Positions 9,287 through 17,636 of a stretch of DNA of 25,801 nt are shown here, one piece after another (the stretch's first letter is position 1; each line of letters opens with the position of its first letter). Made by a program: the position numbers and the translations under genes. Under the pieces are notes generated by a model that saw nothing but the letters and a program-made list of their open reading frames with translations, was not told the origin of the DNA and made no database searches. Source of the DNA: Acrasis kona (lineage: Eukaryota > Heterolobosea > Eutetramitea > Acrasida > Acrasidae); the NCBI GenBank assembly GCA_026419775.2, contig JAOPGA020001080.1, forward strand, positions 1-25,801, given 5' to 3'.

Positions 9287-11951
9287 CTGACCAGGTCTCA
9301 TATAATTATATAACATCGTTGGAACCTGTCCAGGTTGAGTGCCAACTCTTCCAGGAACCATATTATAATACATCGGCACAATGCTTGGAGTAAATGTGGA
9401 GAATTGTTGTAGTTGAGGTTGACCAGGATTCTGACCCACCGTGGCACCTCCATTAGCAGTCCTCTGCATCAATTGCATGCCACTGATGTTAGTCAACTGC
9501 TTGAGACCAGAATTTCCAGGATTGAATTGAGCCGGCATCACTCCAGGAGTAATGTAAGAGGCACCAGGCGTTGCAGGTTGACCATTCACGCCAGGGGCGC
9601 TAGCATTGGGCGGTCTTCTAATCGAATTGTTCACGGGTTGACCAGGCCTCACCATGTTGGCACCCCTACCAACCCCTGGTTGATTGATCGCATTCTTTGA
9701 ATTGGAAGGCATCACCACGATGCGAGAGCCAAGGTTGTTGCCAGGAGTGATCTGATTGCTGTTCTGACCTGGCCTCGGTAATTTGATGTTGGGCGGAACG
9801 TTGGGTTGACCGCCGCTGACCGCTGGTTGAGCGGGAGTGCTCGGCGTGGGTGGCGCTTGACCACCAGGCGCTGTTGGTTGATTGCTAACCACGCCGCTAC
9901 CAGGGTTGACCGACCTGGCAGCACCATTGGCACCGTTCGATGCCTGCATGGCCTGTTGTTGCGAATAGTTCAAATATTGAGTGTAGTCCACTTCTTGGTC
10001 CAAAATACATCTGGTCTTACCGTTACTGGTGAACATGTCCTTCAAACGACGAATGTACAAATCGGTCGCATGCTTTCCTCCAATCACGCAGCTGCTTGGT
10101 TGTTCGTTGGCTGGCGATATGATTGCGCTGTAACGCTTGCCTGTGGCATCGTTCGGCAAGATTTCAATCTTCCATATCTTTGATTTGTCGTTGGTGGCTT
10201 GGAATTTCAAAAGACGGGCTCTGGCGGATGGTTTGTTGTTGACTGGTAATGTTTCTGTTTTGCGTAAGAATTGAATGGGCGATGAAGTCGCTTCCACGCT
10301 ATTGTTTCTTGGAAAGTTTGTTGAAAAGTTCTGTGGTGGATGGTTAAGAAAAAACATGCATGGATGACACGTACTCGTTTTTGTTTGGTGGTTGGTTTTT
10401 GTTTCTTGGCCTGTTGTTTGTTGCGTGATGATATGCACGTTGGAGATAGTCTCCAACCGCTGCTGGTCAGGAATGTCAAAAGTTGTTGTTCTTGCTTTCT
10501 TGCGCTCTGAAGCATCGGAAGTATGTTGGATCCCACTGTTAATGTTAGCGAAACGTACGAAATTAATGCTTACGAGGAATGGTTAGGGAAGGGTTGCTAA
10601 TTAATGCTTGTGGATGTCTCTTTCTTCTTCTTATGGTATGGTTTGCATTATAATGAGACAAGTTGTTTTGCATCAAGACCTGAGGTGACGGGTCCAGACA
10701 AATGTTGGAATGGATGGCATGTGTGACTTGCTGCAGTACGTTGGTCCTAAGAATGGTTTGTTCCTGTTCAGTTAAACTTGAGCACTCTCTGTCCAGCTCA
10801 GGAAAGTAATGATCAATGAACCTATTCAGATCGCCAAACAATGCGTCGCTTTGGTACTTCATGAAGAGTTTTTCTCCTGTGGATTCGTCTTCGACTAATG
10901 TTGCATCCAACAGAGCAGCGTCGTTGCCGGCATTAGTGTCTTCGTCCTCAAGTATGGTTGATCCGCCCGGTGATGTGGGAGGTGACTTTGCTCTCTTTTT
11001 TTTAGGTTTCTTTGGTTTGGTATTAAAAGTAGTTTGTATGGATGGAGTTTGGGAATACTGATGATCTTTGACCTGAACCACCATGGAACCCTCATAGAAC
11101 TTCAAGTTCACGAAGCTGGCTAATTCTGCTAATAAATCAGGCCTTAGGTAACACTCACTAATTTCCTTTAAAAAGTTCCTAGTGTCGAAATTGTACATTA
11201 ATGTGACTGGTGGTTCTGCACTCTCGTTGACCTCGATAGTGAAATGTGTAGCGTATAACTTGATGATTAAAGAAACTTGCAAGTGTTCCATGTAGTTTGG
11301 TATGGGTGTCATGTCTTTATATACAGGTTTGGGTGGTTCTTGAATGATTTGGCTTTCTTGTTGGTAGCTGTCGTTATGCAGCATGTTGGAGTCTCCGTCC
11401 GTAGCAAAGTCCACAAAGTCCGGTCCATCGTCCGTCTTCATCATCAAGTCGGCATCCCCTTCTCCTATTTTGTTCAGGTCTGCCATGAAGTTGTCCATTT
11501 CAACCATTTCTGAAAAGGTTGATTTTTCAAAATTGAAAAGGCTGTCGTTGTTCAAGTCCATGGACGTGTCCTTGTCCCCACCCATCATGAGTGGTGTATC
11601 ATCGCTCGGCAAGATAAAGGGGTTAACATTTGTAATAGTTTGAACGTGTGCTTCCTTTTCGTTGGGATAAAGTTGGCACATGTAACAAGCTGACCGAACC
11701 ATCATGTGGTGGTATTGTGCATCGTGCTGTTCGTCATTGTCTATTACCAATCCATTATCGCTTGGAGGGATTGGTGATATTGCCACTTCATTATTTAATT
11801 CTGGTTCTTTTGTTTCGTCTTGGTTTTTGATTTGAATGTTAAAATTCATTGTGATTGGTTTAGTTTGGATGGATGGCTTTTGGTGTTCTCCGCCCCTTTC
11901 GAAAAAATCGGACATTGCCGAGAGTGTTGATGAAGCAACCTCAACACTCAT
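9224..11951 (-). CDS. Spt20-family SAGA subunit
   Basis: Exon 1 is 10574-11951, exon 2 is 10375-10535 and exon 3 runs from 10330. The GT-AG introns of 38 nt (10536-10573) and 44 nt (10331-10374) restore one frame across three reading frames, which supports both. The first ATG at 11951 is used. Residues about 225-297 (SLIIKLYATHFTIE, NFLKEISECYLRPDLLAEL, LKFYEGSMVVQVKDH) match the Spt20 domain, which helps hold the SAGA co-activator complex together in the nucleus. A Lys-rich patch (KPKKPKKKRAKSP) follows. Exon 3 has a conserved-looking segment (IGGKHATDLYIRRLKDMF) and then a long Gln/Pro/Gly/Asn-rich tail with repeated RPGQ, typical of a disordered co-activator tail. The formal stop is at 9224-9226, about 881 residues, but the last 20 or so codons overlap the kinase exon in another frame, so the true 3' end is uncertain. 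Confidence 0.85.
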
Positions 11952-12175
11952 CGTTTATTTTACAAAATCTTTAAGTCTTACAATAAAAGAGGTAAAACAG
12001 AGGTTTAAAACAATATCAAGTCAAACTCAATCGTGCTGCTTAATATCAGTTAGAATTTATAAAATTCTCGTATTTATTATGCTTAGGCTATTAATCTTTT
12101 TTTAGGCTTTTATAAATCATCCGTGCTAATAAAAACTCAAGACAACAAGACAACAAAACAACAAAACACAAAATA
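11952..12175. promoter_or_regulatory. Probable shared promoter region
   Basis: The Spt20 gene and the four-helix membrane gene are divergent, and only 224 bp separates their start codons, so both promoters must lie here or overlap the genes. The stretch is A/T-rich, with runs of T around 12095-12110 and CAACAA repeats just before 12176. No named motif was recognised. Confidence 0.4.
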
Positions 12176-12646
12176 ATGAAGTTCCCACTTATTAAGTATG
12201 CATTTGGTTTTGGAGAAGCATTCCTAGTTAATCTAGTGGTAGGAGCGTGGGCGCTTATTCACCCCTACAGCTTGTTCTATTTATTAACGCCACCACCTTA
12301 CGAACATGAACTAAACTCAACAATGATGATGGAGGCAGCTGGAAGACTGTTTGGATTAGTATACCTTGGATTGTTCGTTTTAGAGTTCTACATCATGGCA
12401 CTACAACGCAATGCCAGCGCTATGAGAACCACTTTGTTAACATTTGCGATTGGAGATGTTATACATGTTGCCTGGACAATCTATCTTTATGCACACGGAG
12501 GACTGTGGTGGCAGTGGATAGGAAACTTACTCCCCACTCTCAGTCTAAATGCCATTAGGTTATTTTGCTTATTTTCAAATCAATCCGCAAAAGAAACTGA
12601 ACTACAAAAACCGATAACCAATGATATTGTGATGGCAGAGGCCTAA
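12176..12646 (+). CDS. Small four-helix membrane protein, family not recognised
   Basis: This is a complete 156-residue frame with ATG at 12176, preceded by an A/C-rich leader. Four hydrophobic segments are visible at about residues 13-33, 55-75, 84-105 and 112-133, with short loops and a charged C-terminal tail (KETELQKPITNDIV). The size and layout resemble small four-helix integral membrane families such as DoxX or DUF4345-like proteins, but I see no diagnostic motif, so no function is assigned. It is divergent from the Spt20 gene. AATAAA overlaps the stop region. Confidence 0.75.
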   Translation: MKFPLIKYAFGFGEAFLVNLVVGAWALIHPYSLFYLLTPPPYEHELNSTMMMEAAGRLFGLVYLGLFVLEFYIMALQRNASAMRTTLLTFAIGDVIHVAWTIYLYAHGGLWWQWIGNLLPTLSLNAIRLFCLFSNQSAKETELQKPITNDIVMAEA

Positions 12647-13044
12647 TAAAAACTACATGTACATAAACCATGTTTTCTTGTTACTAAATTTCAACTTTTA
12701 GAGTGTAGAGGGTCCAATACTCTTTGATTTGTTTTTAAGCTATTCGGAGTGTTGGCAAAAGGTAATAGCAGGAATTGTAAAGAAAAATTGTTGGCGTCAG
12801 GAGGATTACTCAACGACGGGGAAATGGGATGAAGTATGATTCTACTCAATCATGGGTTACTGAGTTTAACTAGAGTAATTAGAGTCAGTACTATTTACAT
12901 TGGGAGTACGTGGTTGAAAAATGTAATTATTATACAATAAACCCTCCTTCCGCCCACCCGCCCGTCTCATTTCTATTTCATATCAATACAAATTTGCTCT
13001 GGAACATTTGACACATACATTTATTTTAACAACGTTATCTTCAG
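12647..13044. other. Convergent intergenic spacer
   Basis: This spacer lies between two genes that end facing each other. It should contain both 3' untranslated regions. I see no coding frame with convincing composition, no RNA gene and no repeat. Confidence 0.5.
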
Positions 13045-14346
13045 TTACTTTAATGCTTCTTCATGATTTAATGTGATATTTACAATGAACGTACCATATA
13101 TAACTCGACTAGGGTCCAATTTTTGTGCATGTTGAAAGAAGAGGGATTGTCTGTTATATATGGGATCGACAGTGCAGATCTTTAATTCATTCAGATGGTT
13201 GCAAGATGCTCCGGCATAGGTCATAAAATGGGTCGGAGTATCCTTCTGTACAGCGATGTAGTTTACAGAACCTTGGTGGTCGTGACTGATGTACTTTTGT
13301 AGGGTACGGCAATGGATGCGAGATGGTGCAAAATGCTCTTCTACAAAGTCAAAACATTCCGACTCATAAGGTGTGAGTACATCACTACTGACACAATGAT
13401 GTGCACTTCCAGTTCCTCTCAATACACATCGAATGCCGTGCTCGTTCAAATAAAAGAAGCTGAGGCCACCAAGGTTGGGGGTGTATAGTACATCTGCCCT
13501 GGTTTTCCGTGCATGTTCATGGAAATCGAGGATTACCAGGGATCGTTGTAGTAGGTATTGGTTTTGTAACCTATAGGAGTCGTTATGTGACAATAGTGGG
13601 AAATTGGACAACAAACCGTCCTTCTCTGTTGCGCAGATTTCGCGATAGGTGGTGAGGCGGAGGTTGTAATTTGTCATGTCCAGAAATGACGTATTACAGG
13701 TGGTGGAGCAGAATATATTCTGGCGGCTTTCTCTATCGAAGGGAGCTGTACAGTTTTTACATAAATGTTGTGGGCATAAACAGTAGTTGTAGAGCTCGCC
13801 AATGACGGTGGTTGTCTTACATGTGGGACATTGTAGGGCAGCAGCGTCAGTTTGTGGCTGGATGGAGTCCTCCGCAGAATGGGCTCTGGTAATATACCCT
13901 TCGATTGCGGCCACATTTGCAGCTGCTGCGGGTATAGGAGTTGATGTTGGAGGAATTGTAGTATTTACATCGTCAATACTATCCATAGGTGGTTGGATTT
14001 TTTTGAGTCGACCTGATGATCTTTTGTAATGGTTGTTGTATCGACAATTATCACTACAGTGAACATGATTTACTCTAGTGGGTCTGAATAGCAAGTTACA
14101 ATGTTTACAAGGTGTTTCTGGTAGAGGTGATTTAGTACGCCTTTTTTTCAATTGTGGTTCGGCAAGCAGGTTAGGTTCCCTGACATGATTAGCTTGTATT
14201 GTTTCCAATGCAGTGTATTCAGATAAGAGGTCTTCACAAGCTGCATCTGACAACTGTGGCAAGACAAAGTCATCACTTTCTTCGAGTCCCACTAGTGTGG
14301 TACCATGGAAGTAGTTTTGGGTAGTATTGGCGTTGAAGTTGTTCAT
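13045..14346 (-). CDS. Unknown protein with two C2-C2 zinc-binding modules
   Basis: This is an unbroken 433-residue frame with ATG at 14346. It has a likely nuclear localisation patch (KKRRTK, 67-72). Two related Cys modules follow: C80-x2-C83-x13-C97-x3-C101 (CKHCNLLFRPTRVNHVHCSD) and C196-x2-C199-x13-C213-x3-C217 (CKNCTAPFDRESRQNIFCST). Additional cysteines at 173, 176, 189 and 191 form another possible site. Between the modules is a Pro/Ala-rich linker (about 130-150). The C-terminal 200 residues look globular (LGGLSFFYLNEHGIRCVLRG) but match no family I know. A nucleic-acid or protein-binding role is inferred from the zinc modules only. The spacing C-x2-C-x13-C-x3-C is shared with short treble-clef fingers in many organisms. 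No introns seen. Confidence 0.75.
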   Translation of the reverse strand: MNNFNANTTQNYFHGTTLVGLEESDDFVLPQLSDAACEDLLSEYTALETIQANHVREPNLLAEPQLKKRRTKSPLPETPCKHCNLLFRPTRVNHVHCSDNCRYNNHYKRSSGRLKKIQPPMDSIDDVNTTIPPTSTPIPAAAANVAAIEGYITRAHSAEDSIQPQTDAAALQCPTCKTTTVIGELYNYCLCPQHLCKNCTAPFDRESRQNIFCSTTCNTSFLDMTNYNLRLTTYREICATEKDGLLSNFPLLSHNDSYRLQNQYLLQRSLVILDFHEHARKTRADVLYTPNLGGLSFFYLNEHGIRCVLRGTGSAHHCVSSDVLTPYESECFDFVEEHFAPSRIHCRTLQKYISHDHQGSVNYIAVQKDTPTHFMTYAGASCNHLNELKICTVDPIYNRQSLFFQHAQKLDPSRVIYGTFIVNITLNHEEALK

Positions 14347-14544
14347 GTTATTCTTGTTAGAAAATTATTATTGTTTTTCTTCATGATAAATTTATACTTG
14401 ACTATCCGTTTATACAATGGTTCAGATTAATAATCTCAAACATTAGAACGTTCATTTATTCTCTTATGGAATAAAGGAGCTCCCAATTTGATTTCCTATT
14501 CTAATGTTTGACTTAATATTATTTGAAATATCACACATCCTTCC
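14347..14544. other. Short A/T-rich spacer
   Basis: This spacer lies upstream of the zinc-module gene and must include its promoter. There is no coding signal; the right end meets the retroelement fossil. Confidence 0.4.
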
Positions 14545-14940
14545 ATCCTAGTTCAAATTGATGATTTTCTAGTTACCGGGCAAACTGAAGATGAAGTGAT
14601 ACAACGACGAGATGCACTCATTCAGAACATTAAAGCATTTGGTTTAGAAGTGAACTATAAAAAATCGCAGCTTGAACCCCGCCAACAACTATTATATTTG
14701 TCATATGGAATGGATTTCGAGACTCATGACATTTATACCAAACCTGGGCGTACCGATGAAGTCCGATCCATTTTGGAGAGTCTTGAGCGGGAATCTATAA
14801 TAATGGAGACATACAACAGTTACTTGGGAAGATGACCCACAACCTCCCCACATCAAGTCTCAACCGCCGCCTGCAGGCAATCCGGAGAAGATTGTGGTAT
14901 GGTAGAGGAGCCAGTGAAGTTTTGTGGCATGTTAAATCTG
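14545..14940 (+). mobile_element. Fossil fragment of a DIRS-like retroelement (reverse transcriptase part)
   Basis: The plus strand encodes a segment of reverse transcriptase with an IDDFLV active-site block, a GLEVNYKKSQLEP block and a downstream QQLLYL block, in the order and spacing seen in DIRS/Ngaro-like retroelements. Only this part of the polymerase region is present: no gag-like region, recombinase, RNase H or terminal repeats were recognised. It is a broken, short remnant and probably old. The assignment to DIRS rather than another LTR-related group rests on motif style only. Confidence 0.6.
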
Positions 14941-15064
14941 TTCTTTCTTTCTTTTCGTTGTATTTTTTACATGTGTAGCTAAACTTCAGCCACGCTTTAG
15001 AATCAAGGTAAAGTATGATTAAATCAACAATCTCCTCTGGCACTTCTCCAAATGTTAATTCCAT
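14795..15064 (-). pseudogene. F-box protein fragment
   Basis: From ATG at 15064 the minus strand reads FGEVPEEIVDLIILYLDSKA and then WLKFSYTCKKYNEKKE, a good F-box: Pro-Glu-Glu-Ile, hydrophobic core, and the usual S-x-TCKK-x-N ending. F-boxes bind Skp1 and link substrates to SCF ubiquitin ligases. Only about 42 residues are F-box. The rest of the frame, to 14795, is antisense to the retroelement fossil and not convincing protein, so the gene appears cut off by that element. The first part of the F-box lies in the 134-bp repeat also found at 23963-24096. Confidence 0.6.
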
Positions 15065-15108
15065 GTTGACCAACGTTACAAAAATAACAATGACAAGACT
15101 GAAATGCA
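14975..15108. repeat. 134-bp direct repeat, copy A
   Basis: By direct base comparison this is identical over all 134 bases to 23963-24096, in the same orientation. It begins GTAGCTAAACTTCAGCC and ends GACTGAAATGCA. On the minus strand it encodes the first 30 residues of the F-box fragment and about 40 bases upstream of its ATG. Here the F-box continues past the repeat edge, so this copy looks like the more complete one. Confidence 0.95.
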
Positions 15109-15324
15109 TCGTCATGTACGCACAAAATCACCTAACATGTGGATGGGTAACAGGATTGAAGCCCAAAATTGCACAATCAAAAAGGCATTTACACTTTTAC
15201 AATTGATTCCTTCGGCACAAGAGATATGGATGATGGAATTACTATACTGAATTGACATGGAGGAGAATAAAGTATATACACTTTTGAATTCAGACGAATG
15301 ATTGATTAGCCGTAGATTAAAAAT

Positions 15325-15681
15325 ACTGCACTCCCATTCCCCAACAGCATGCAAGGAGGTGTGATGCTGACAAACAAACAAAAAAAATTTAACAGCGAGT
15401 TCAAGACTGTTAGAACCATTGTTGAGAATGTTATCATGTACATTAAAATGTGGAAGGTGTGTAAATATACTTATCGCTCTTTTAAAACTGCGACATCACC
15501 AAGGCACAGGAGGAGCATCACAAGTTCTGGGTTATTGCAGGAGGTCTGGTCAACAAGTTCATAATGCCCTCAAATACACAGTAATTCCCGCACAAAATGA
15601 TATTTTTTATAAAATTCCGCAGTTTTAGCAGATGATGATTTTGAACCTGATGAAGAAGAAGAGTACGAAGATGATGAGTAA
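15325..15681 (+). mobile_element. 3' fragment of a DDE transposase gene (DDE_Tnp_4, Harbinger/IS5-like)
   Basis: The plus strand reads MLTNKQKKFNSEFKTVRTIV, then ENVIMYIKMWKVCKYTYR. This matches the C-terminal signature of DDE_Tnp_4 transposases (LT..QK.FN....R..VEN.....K.W). In a second frame it continues ITKAQEEHHKFWVIAGGLVN KF, the usual final HH...GLVN helix, and in a third an acidic tail (ADDDFEPDEEEEYEDDE) ends with a stop at 15679-15681. The changes of frame could be introns (for example GTAATT to CCGCAG at about 15580-15620) or decay; neither fully restores one frame in my reading. No catalytic aspartates and no terminal repeats were found, so this is a fragment. Confidence 0.55.
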
Positions 15682-15815
15682 ATAATATTATTAGCAAACA
15701 TAAAAGATGGTTTAGTAATATTGTTATTGAGACTTGTGAAGCATATAAAAGCGCTAATAACGCAGTCAAAGCTCTTTCAGTCGATTTGTTGCTCCGCAGT
15801 AACTTGAGGATAAGG

Positions 15816-15904
15816 TATCCGTAGTTAGTGATGACGGATATACAAACCACGGAGAAATAAGTATCCGTGGTCAGCAAAGATTGATATATTTCCAAAGTAT
15901 CCGT
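15816..15904. repeat. Cluster of TATCCGT words forming two small hairpins
   Basis: TATCCGT occurs at 15816-15822, 15862-15868 and 15898-15904, and its complement ACGGATA at 15834-15840. The first copy and its complement form a 7-bp stem with an 11-base loop. A second stem pairs CCACGGA (15847-15853) with TCCGTGG (15864-15870), with a 10-base loop. It lies between the transposase fragment and the 3' end of the 190-residue gene, and could be a terminator, a binding-site cluster or a transposon end. Confidence 0.5.
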
Positions 15905-16054
15905 GTTATGGTTTGGTCCCAATAATGCGAAACATACGATAATGATTGGTAGCCCCGTTGTTTTGTTAGTTATCATTCACTCAATATTGGACCCCAATCG
16001 GTGGAAGCGAAATCAAAGAAGATGTTGTTATAAAATTGATTTATTTAAACTCAA

Positions 16055-16627
16055 TTATTGGTTTTGACATTGGTTTTGACATTGGTTTTGACCTGCTTGA
16101 GTTTGCTGTAGTTGCTGCATAATTGTTTGGACCTTGGAATCGATGGTTTGATTAATAAATTGTTGAAGCTCCAACTTCAATTGTTCCTTATTCTGATCAG
16201 GATTAGTATTCTGAATTGCAGGCTGGTCAATGCGTTGGCGTAATTCTTGAATTTGAGAGTTCATTTCTCTAACATCTACTTCAAATAATGCAGCCATTTC
16301 CTCATACACCATGCCTTCATTCAATCCAAGATTGTTGTAGGTGTTAAGAGTCTTGAAGATATGTGCTAATTCGTCCATGGATATCTTGTCTTGCTTCAAG
16401 CCTCTAGAAAGGTACTCTCTGACCCTCCTTCTTTTCTCTTGGTCGCTTCTTTGGCCCTCCTCCAACTTGTTGAATTCATCGATACTAGATAAAGCACTAC
16501 AGTAGCTGTTCTGCATACCCTGGCTTAATCCAGATCCACAACTAATGATGGGCATGTTGACTATGTTGGTTTGGTTGATAGTGGTATTATGCTCTTCCTT
16601 TTTTTCTGTGCTGTGCGAACTACCCAT
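16055..16627 (-). CDS. Unknown coiled-coil protein with N-myristoylation signal
   Basis: This is a complete 190-residue frame with ATG at 16627. The N-terminus MGSSHS fits the N-myristoylation consensus (Gly2, Ser6), so membrane attachment is inferred. A polar segment rich in Thr/Asn follows, then a short Gly/Ser/Cys segment (ISCGSGLSQGMQ, 28-39). Charged helices (about 48-90 and 115-175) with Gln and Leu heptad-like spacing suggest a coiled coil. The C-terminus ends in a CQNQ repeat coded by three copies of a 12-bp unit. It is divergent from the gene pair at 16702/16866. No family recognised. Confidence 0.7.
   Translation of the reverse strand: MGSSHSTEKKEEHNTTINQTNIVNMPIISCGSGLSQGMQNSYCSALSSIDEFNKLEEGQRSDQEKRRRVREYLSRGLKQDKISMDELAHIFKTLNTYNNLGLNEGMVYEEMAALFEVDVREMNSQIQELRQRIDQPAIQNTNPDQNKEQLKLELQQFINQTIDSKVQTIMQQLQQTQAGQNQCQNQCQNQ
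16060..16095. repeat. 12-bp tandem repeat, three units
   Basis: The unit ATTGGTTTTGAC is repeated in tandem at the extreme 3' end of the minus-strand gene, encoding the QNQC repeats. Being in-frame (12 bp), copy-number change would lengthen or shorten the protein without breaking it. Confidence 0.8.
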
Positions 16628-16701
16628 CTTGTTTTTATTTTTGTTGTTGAGTATTGATAATAATTATTGTTTATGCTCAACAACATTATATTATTTATAA
16701 C
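16628..16701. promoter_or_regulatory. Divergent promoter region
   Basis: This is the gap between the myristoylated coiled-coil gene and the plus-strand reading frames at 16702 and 16866. It is very A/T-rich and includes ATTATATTATTTATAA (about 16685-16700), which could act as a TATA-like element. No experimental or family support. Confidence 0.35.
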
Positions 16702-16848
16702 ATGTTCGGTACAAGATTGGTGAAGACAACGCGGATATTTCGTTGTCTTCCACGAAGTTTATCCCCTTGTATTTCTGAATTACCAAATCAAGTTAAAGAG
16801 GACTTCAAAAATAAATTCCCCGAAGAAGATAAAAAGATCTCGAAATAA
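16702..16848 (+). CDS. Possible 48-residue basic small protein or upstream frame
   Basis: From ATG at 16702 a 48-residue frame begins MFGTRLVKTTRIFRCLPRSL and ends EEDKKISK with TAA. The N-terminal half is basic and lacks acidic residues, like a mitochondrial targeting sequence. The second half is charged. It ends 17 bp before the ATG of the 204-residue gene in another frame, so it could be a real small gene, an upstream regulatory frame on the same transcript, or chance. Confidence 0.35.
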   Translation: MFGTRLVKTTRIFRCLPRSLSPCISELPNQVKEDFKNKFPEEDKKISK

Positions 16849-16865
16849 AGTTTTGAATATCAAAA

Positions 16866-17480
16866 ATGAATAACAACAATCTTACACTACCTACCAAACT
16901 AATCACAAGCTTGCCCACTAACAACAAGTTGGCAGAGGCGATTCATGCTTCTGTGGGAATGAGTGGTTCCATCCCAGGACTACCTGAAGGAATTGGATGT
17001 GCTTTGTCTGCTTTTCAGTCATCAGGATTTGAGAGTATCATTCCCGGAGCATTACAGCTGGCTCAAATTAATGAAGCGATAAAGAACACAGTACTCTTAG
17101 ATCAAAGCCTCCCTCATTGTAACGGTTCAATTCATCGCAAAGCAACTTTTATCAAGACAGCCCAGTGCCACAGGTCATTCAACATCACGGCAACAAGAGA
17201 GGAAACCATGAAAATTAAAGATACTGGTGTGAATGTTGGGTTCGGAGGATTCTCTTTAGGATTTAACCACTCCAGTGCTGCCATTAACAAAAGTGCTAAA
17301 GTCTGTTTGGTGTTTTGCTCAGACCAGAAGTTCGAAATGGAGCTTCGTTGCGTTGAATGTAATGATTATGTTGAGCAGCTTCCCGCACAACAAAACATTA
17401 CAAGAGAGAACGTTGGAGGTGAAAGGGAACTGAGAGCAGCACTGACTGGTTATTCTGCGGATATTACCAGATCTCAATAA
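16866..17480 (+). CDS. Unknown 204-residue protein with Gly-rich hydrophobic segments
   Basis: This is a complete frame with ATG at 16866 and TAA at 17478-17480. Residues about 28-75 are Gly/Ser/Ala-rich and mildly hydrophobic (GSIPGLPEGIGCALSAF), without charges. A second Gly-rich segment follows (VNVGFGGFSLGFNHSSAAI, 122-140), then a Cys-rich part (CLVFCS, RCVECN). This could be a membrane-interacting or lipid-associated protein, but no family is recognised. It diverges from the myristoylated protein, and the two may be co-regulated. Two AATAAA signals follow the stop. Confidence 0.7.
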   Translation: MNNNNLTLPTKLITSLPTNNKLAEAIHASVGMSGSIPGLPEGIGCALSAFQSSGFESIIPGALQLAQINEAIKNTVLLDQSLPHCNGSIHRKATFIKTAQCHRSFNITATREETMKIKDTGVNVGFGGFSLGFNHSSAAINKSAKVCLVFCSDQKFEMELRCVECNDYVEQLPAQQNITRENVGGERELRAALTGYSADITRSQ

Positions 17481-17499
17481 CTTGTACTAATGTAAAGGG

Positions 17500-17513
17500 A
17501 ATAAAGGAATAAA
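17500..17513 (+). terminator. Double AATAAA polyadenylation signal
   Basis: AATAAA occurs at 17500-17505 and again at 17508-17513, 20 to 33 bases after the stop of the 204-residue gene, a plausible place for 3' end formation. Confidence 0.45.
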
Positions 17514-17636
17514 GGGTTAAGTTTCGAGAGTCTTGAATAAAATTTTATGAAGCTTATAGTCCTGCACGTTTTACAACATGTCTTTTCATAAGAATTAAGA
17601 TCAAAGCAAAGTAATACAAATGTTACTTTTATTTGT

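Noticed and set aside
9712-10183. Arg/Trp/Thr-rich frames on both strands in the Spt20 exon 3
   Set aside because: Shadows of the Gln/Pro/Gly-rich Spt20 tail; also checked for the missing kinase N-lobe and none was present.
10207-10330. Continuation of the Spt20 exon 2 frame below 10375
   Set aside because: Replaced by splicing of the 44-nt intron, which returns to the long frame; the unspliced frame stops soon after and is Lys/His/Pro-rich without pattern.
14795-15115. Signal-peptide-like start (MTMHFSLVIVIFVTLVN) before the F-box fragment
   Set aside because: F-box proteins are cytosolic or nuclear; the hydrophobic run is more likely an A/T-rich leader read in frame, so the start at 15064 was preferred.
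15112-15381. 89-codon minus-strand frame beside repeat copy A
   Set aside because: Composition is not protein-like and the right end is antisense to the transposase fragment.
15518-15976. 152-codon minus-strand hydrophobic frame
   Set aside because: Half of it is antisense to the transposase fragment and its acidic tail; the Leu/Ile-rich composition follows from A/T-rich antisense DNA.
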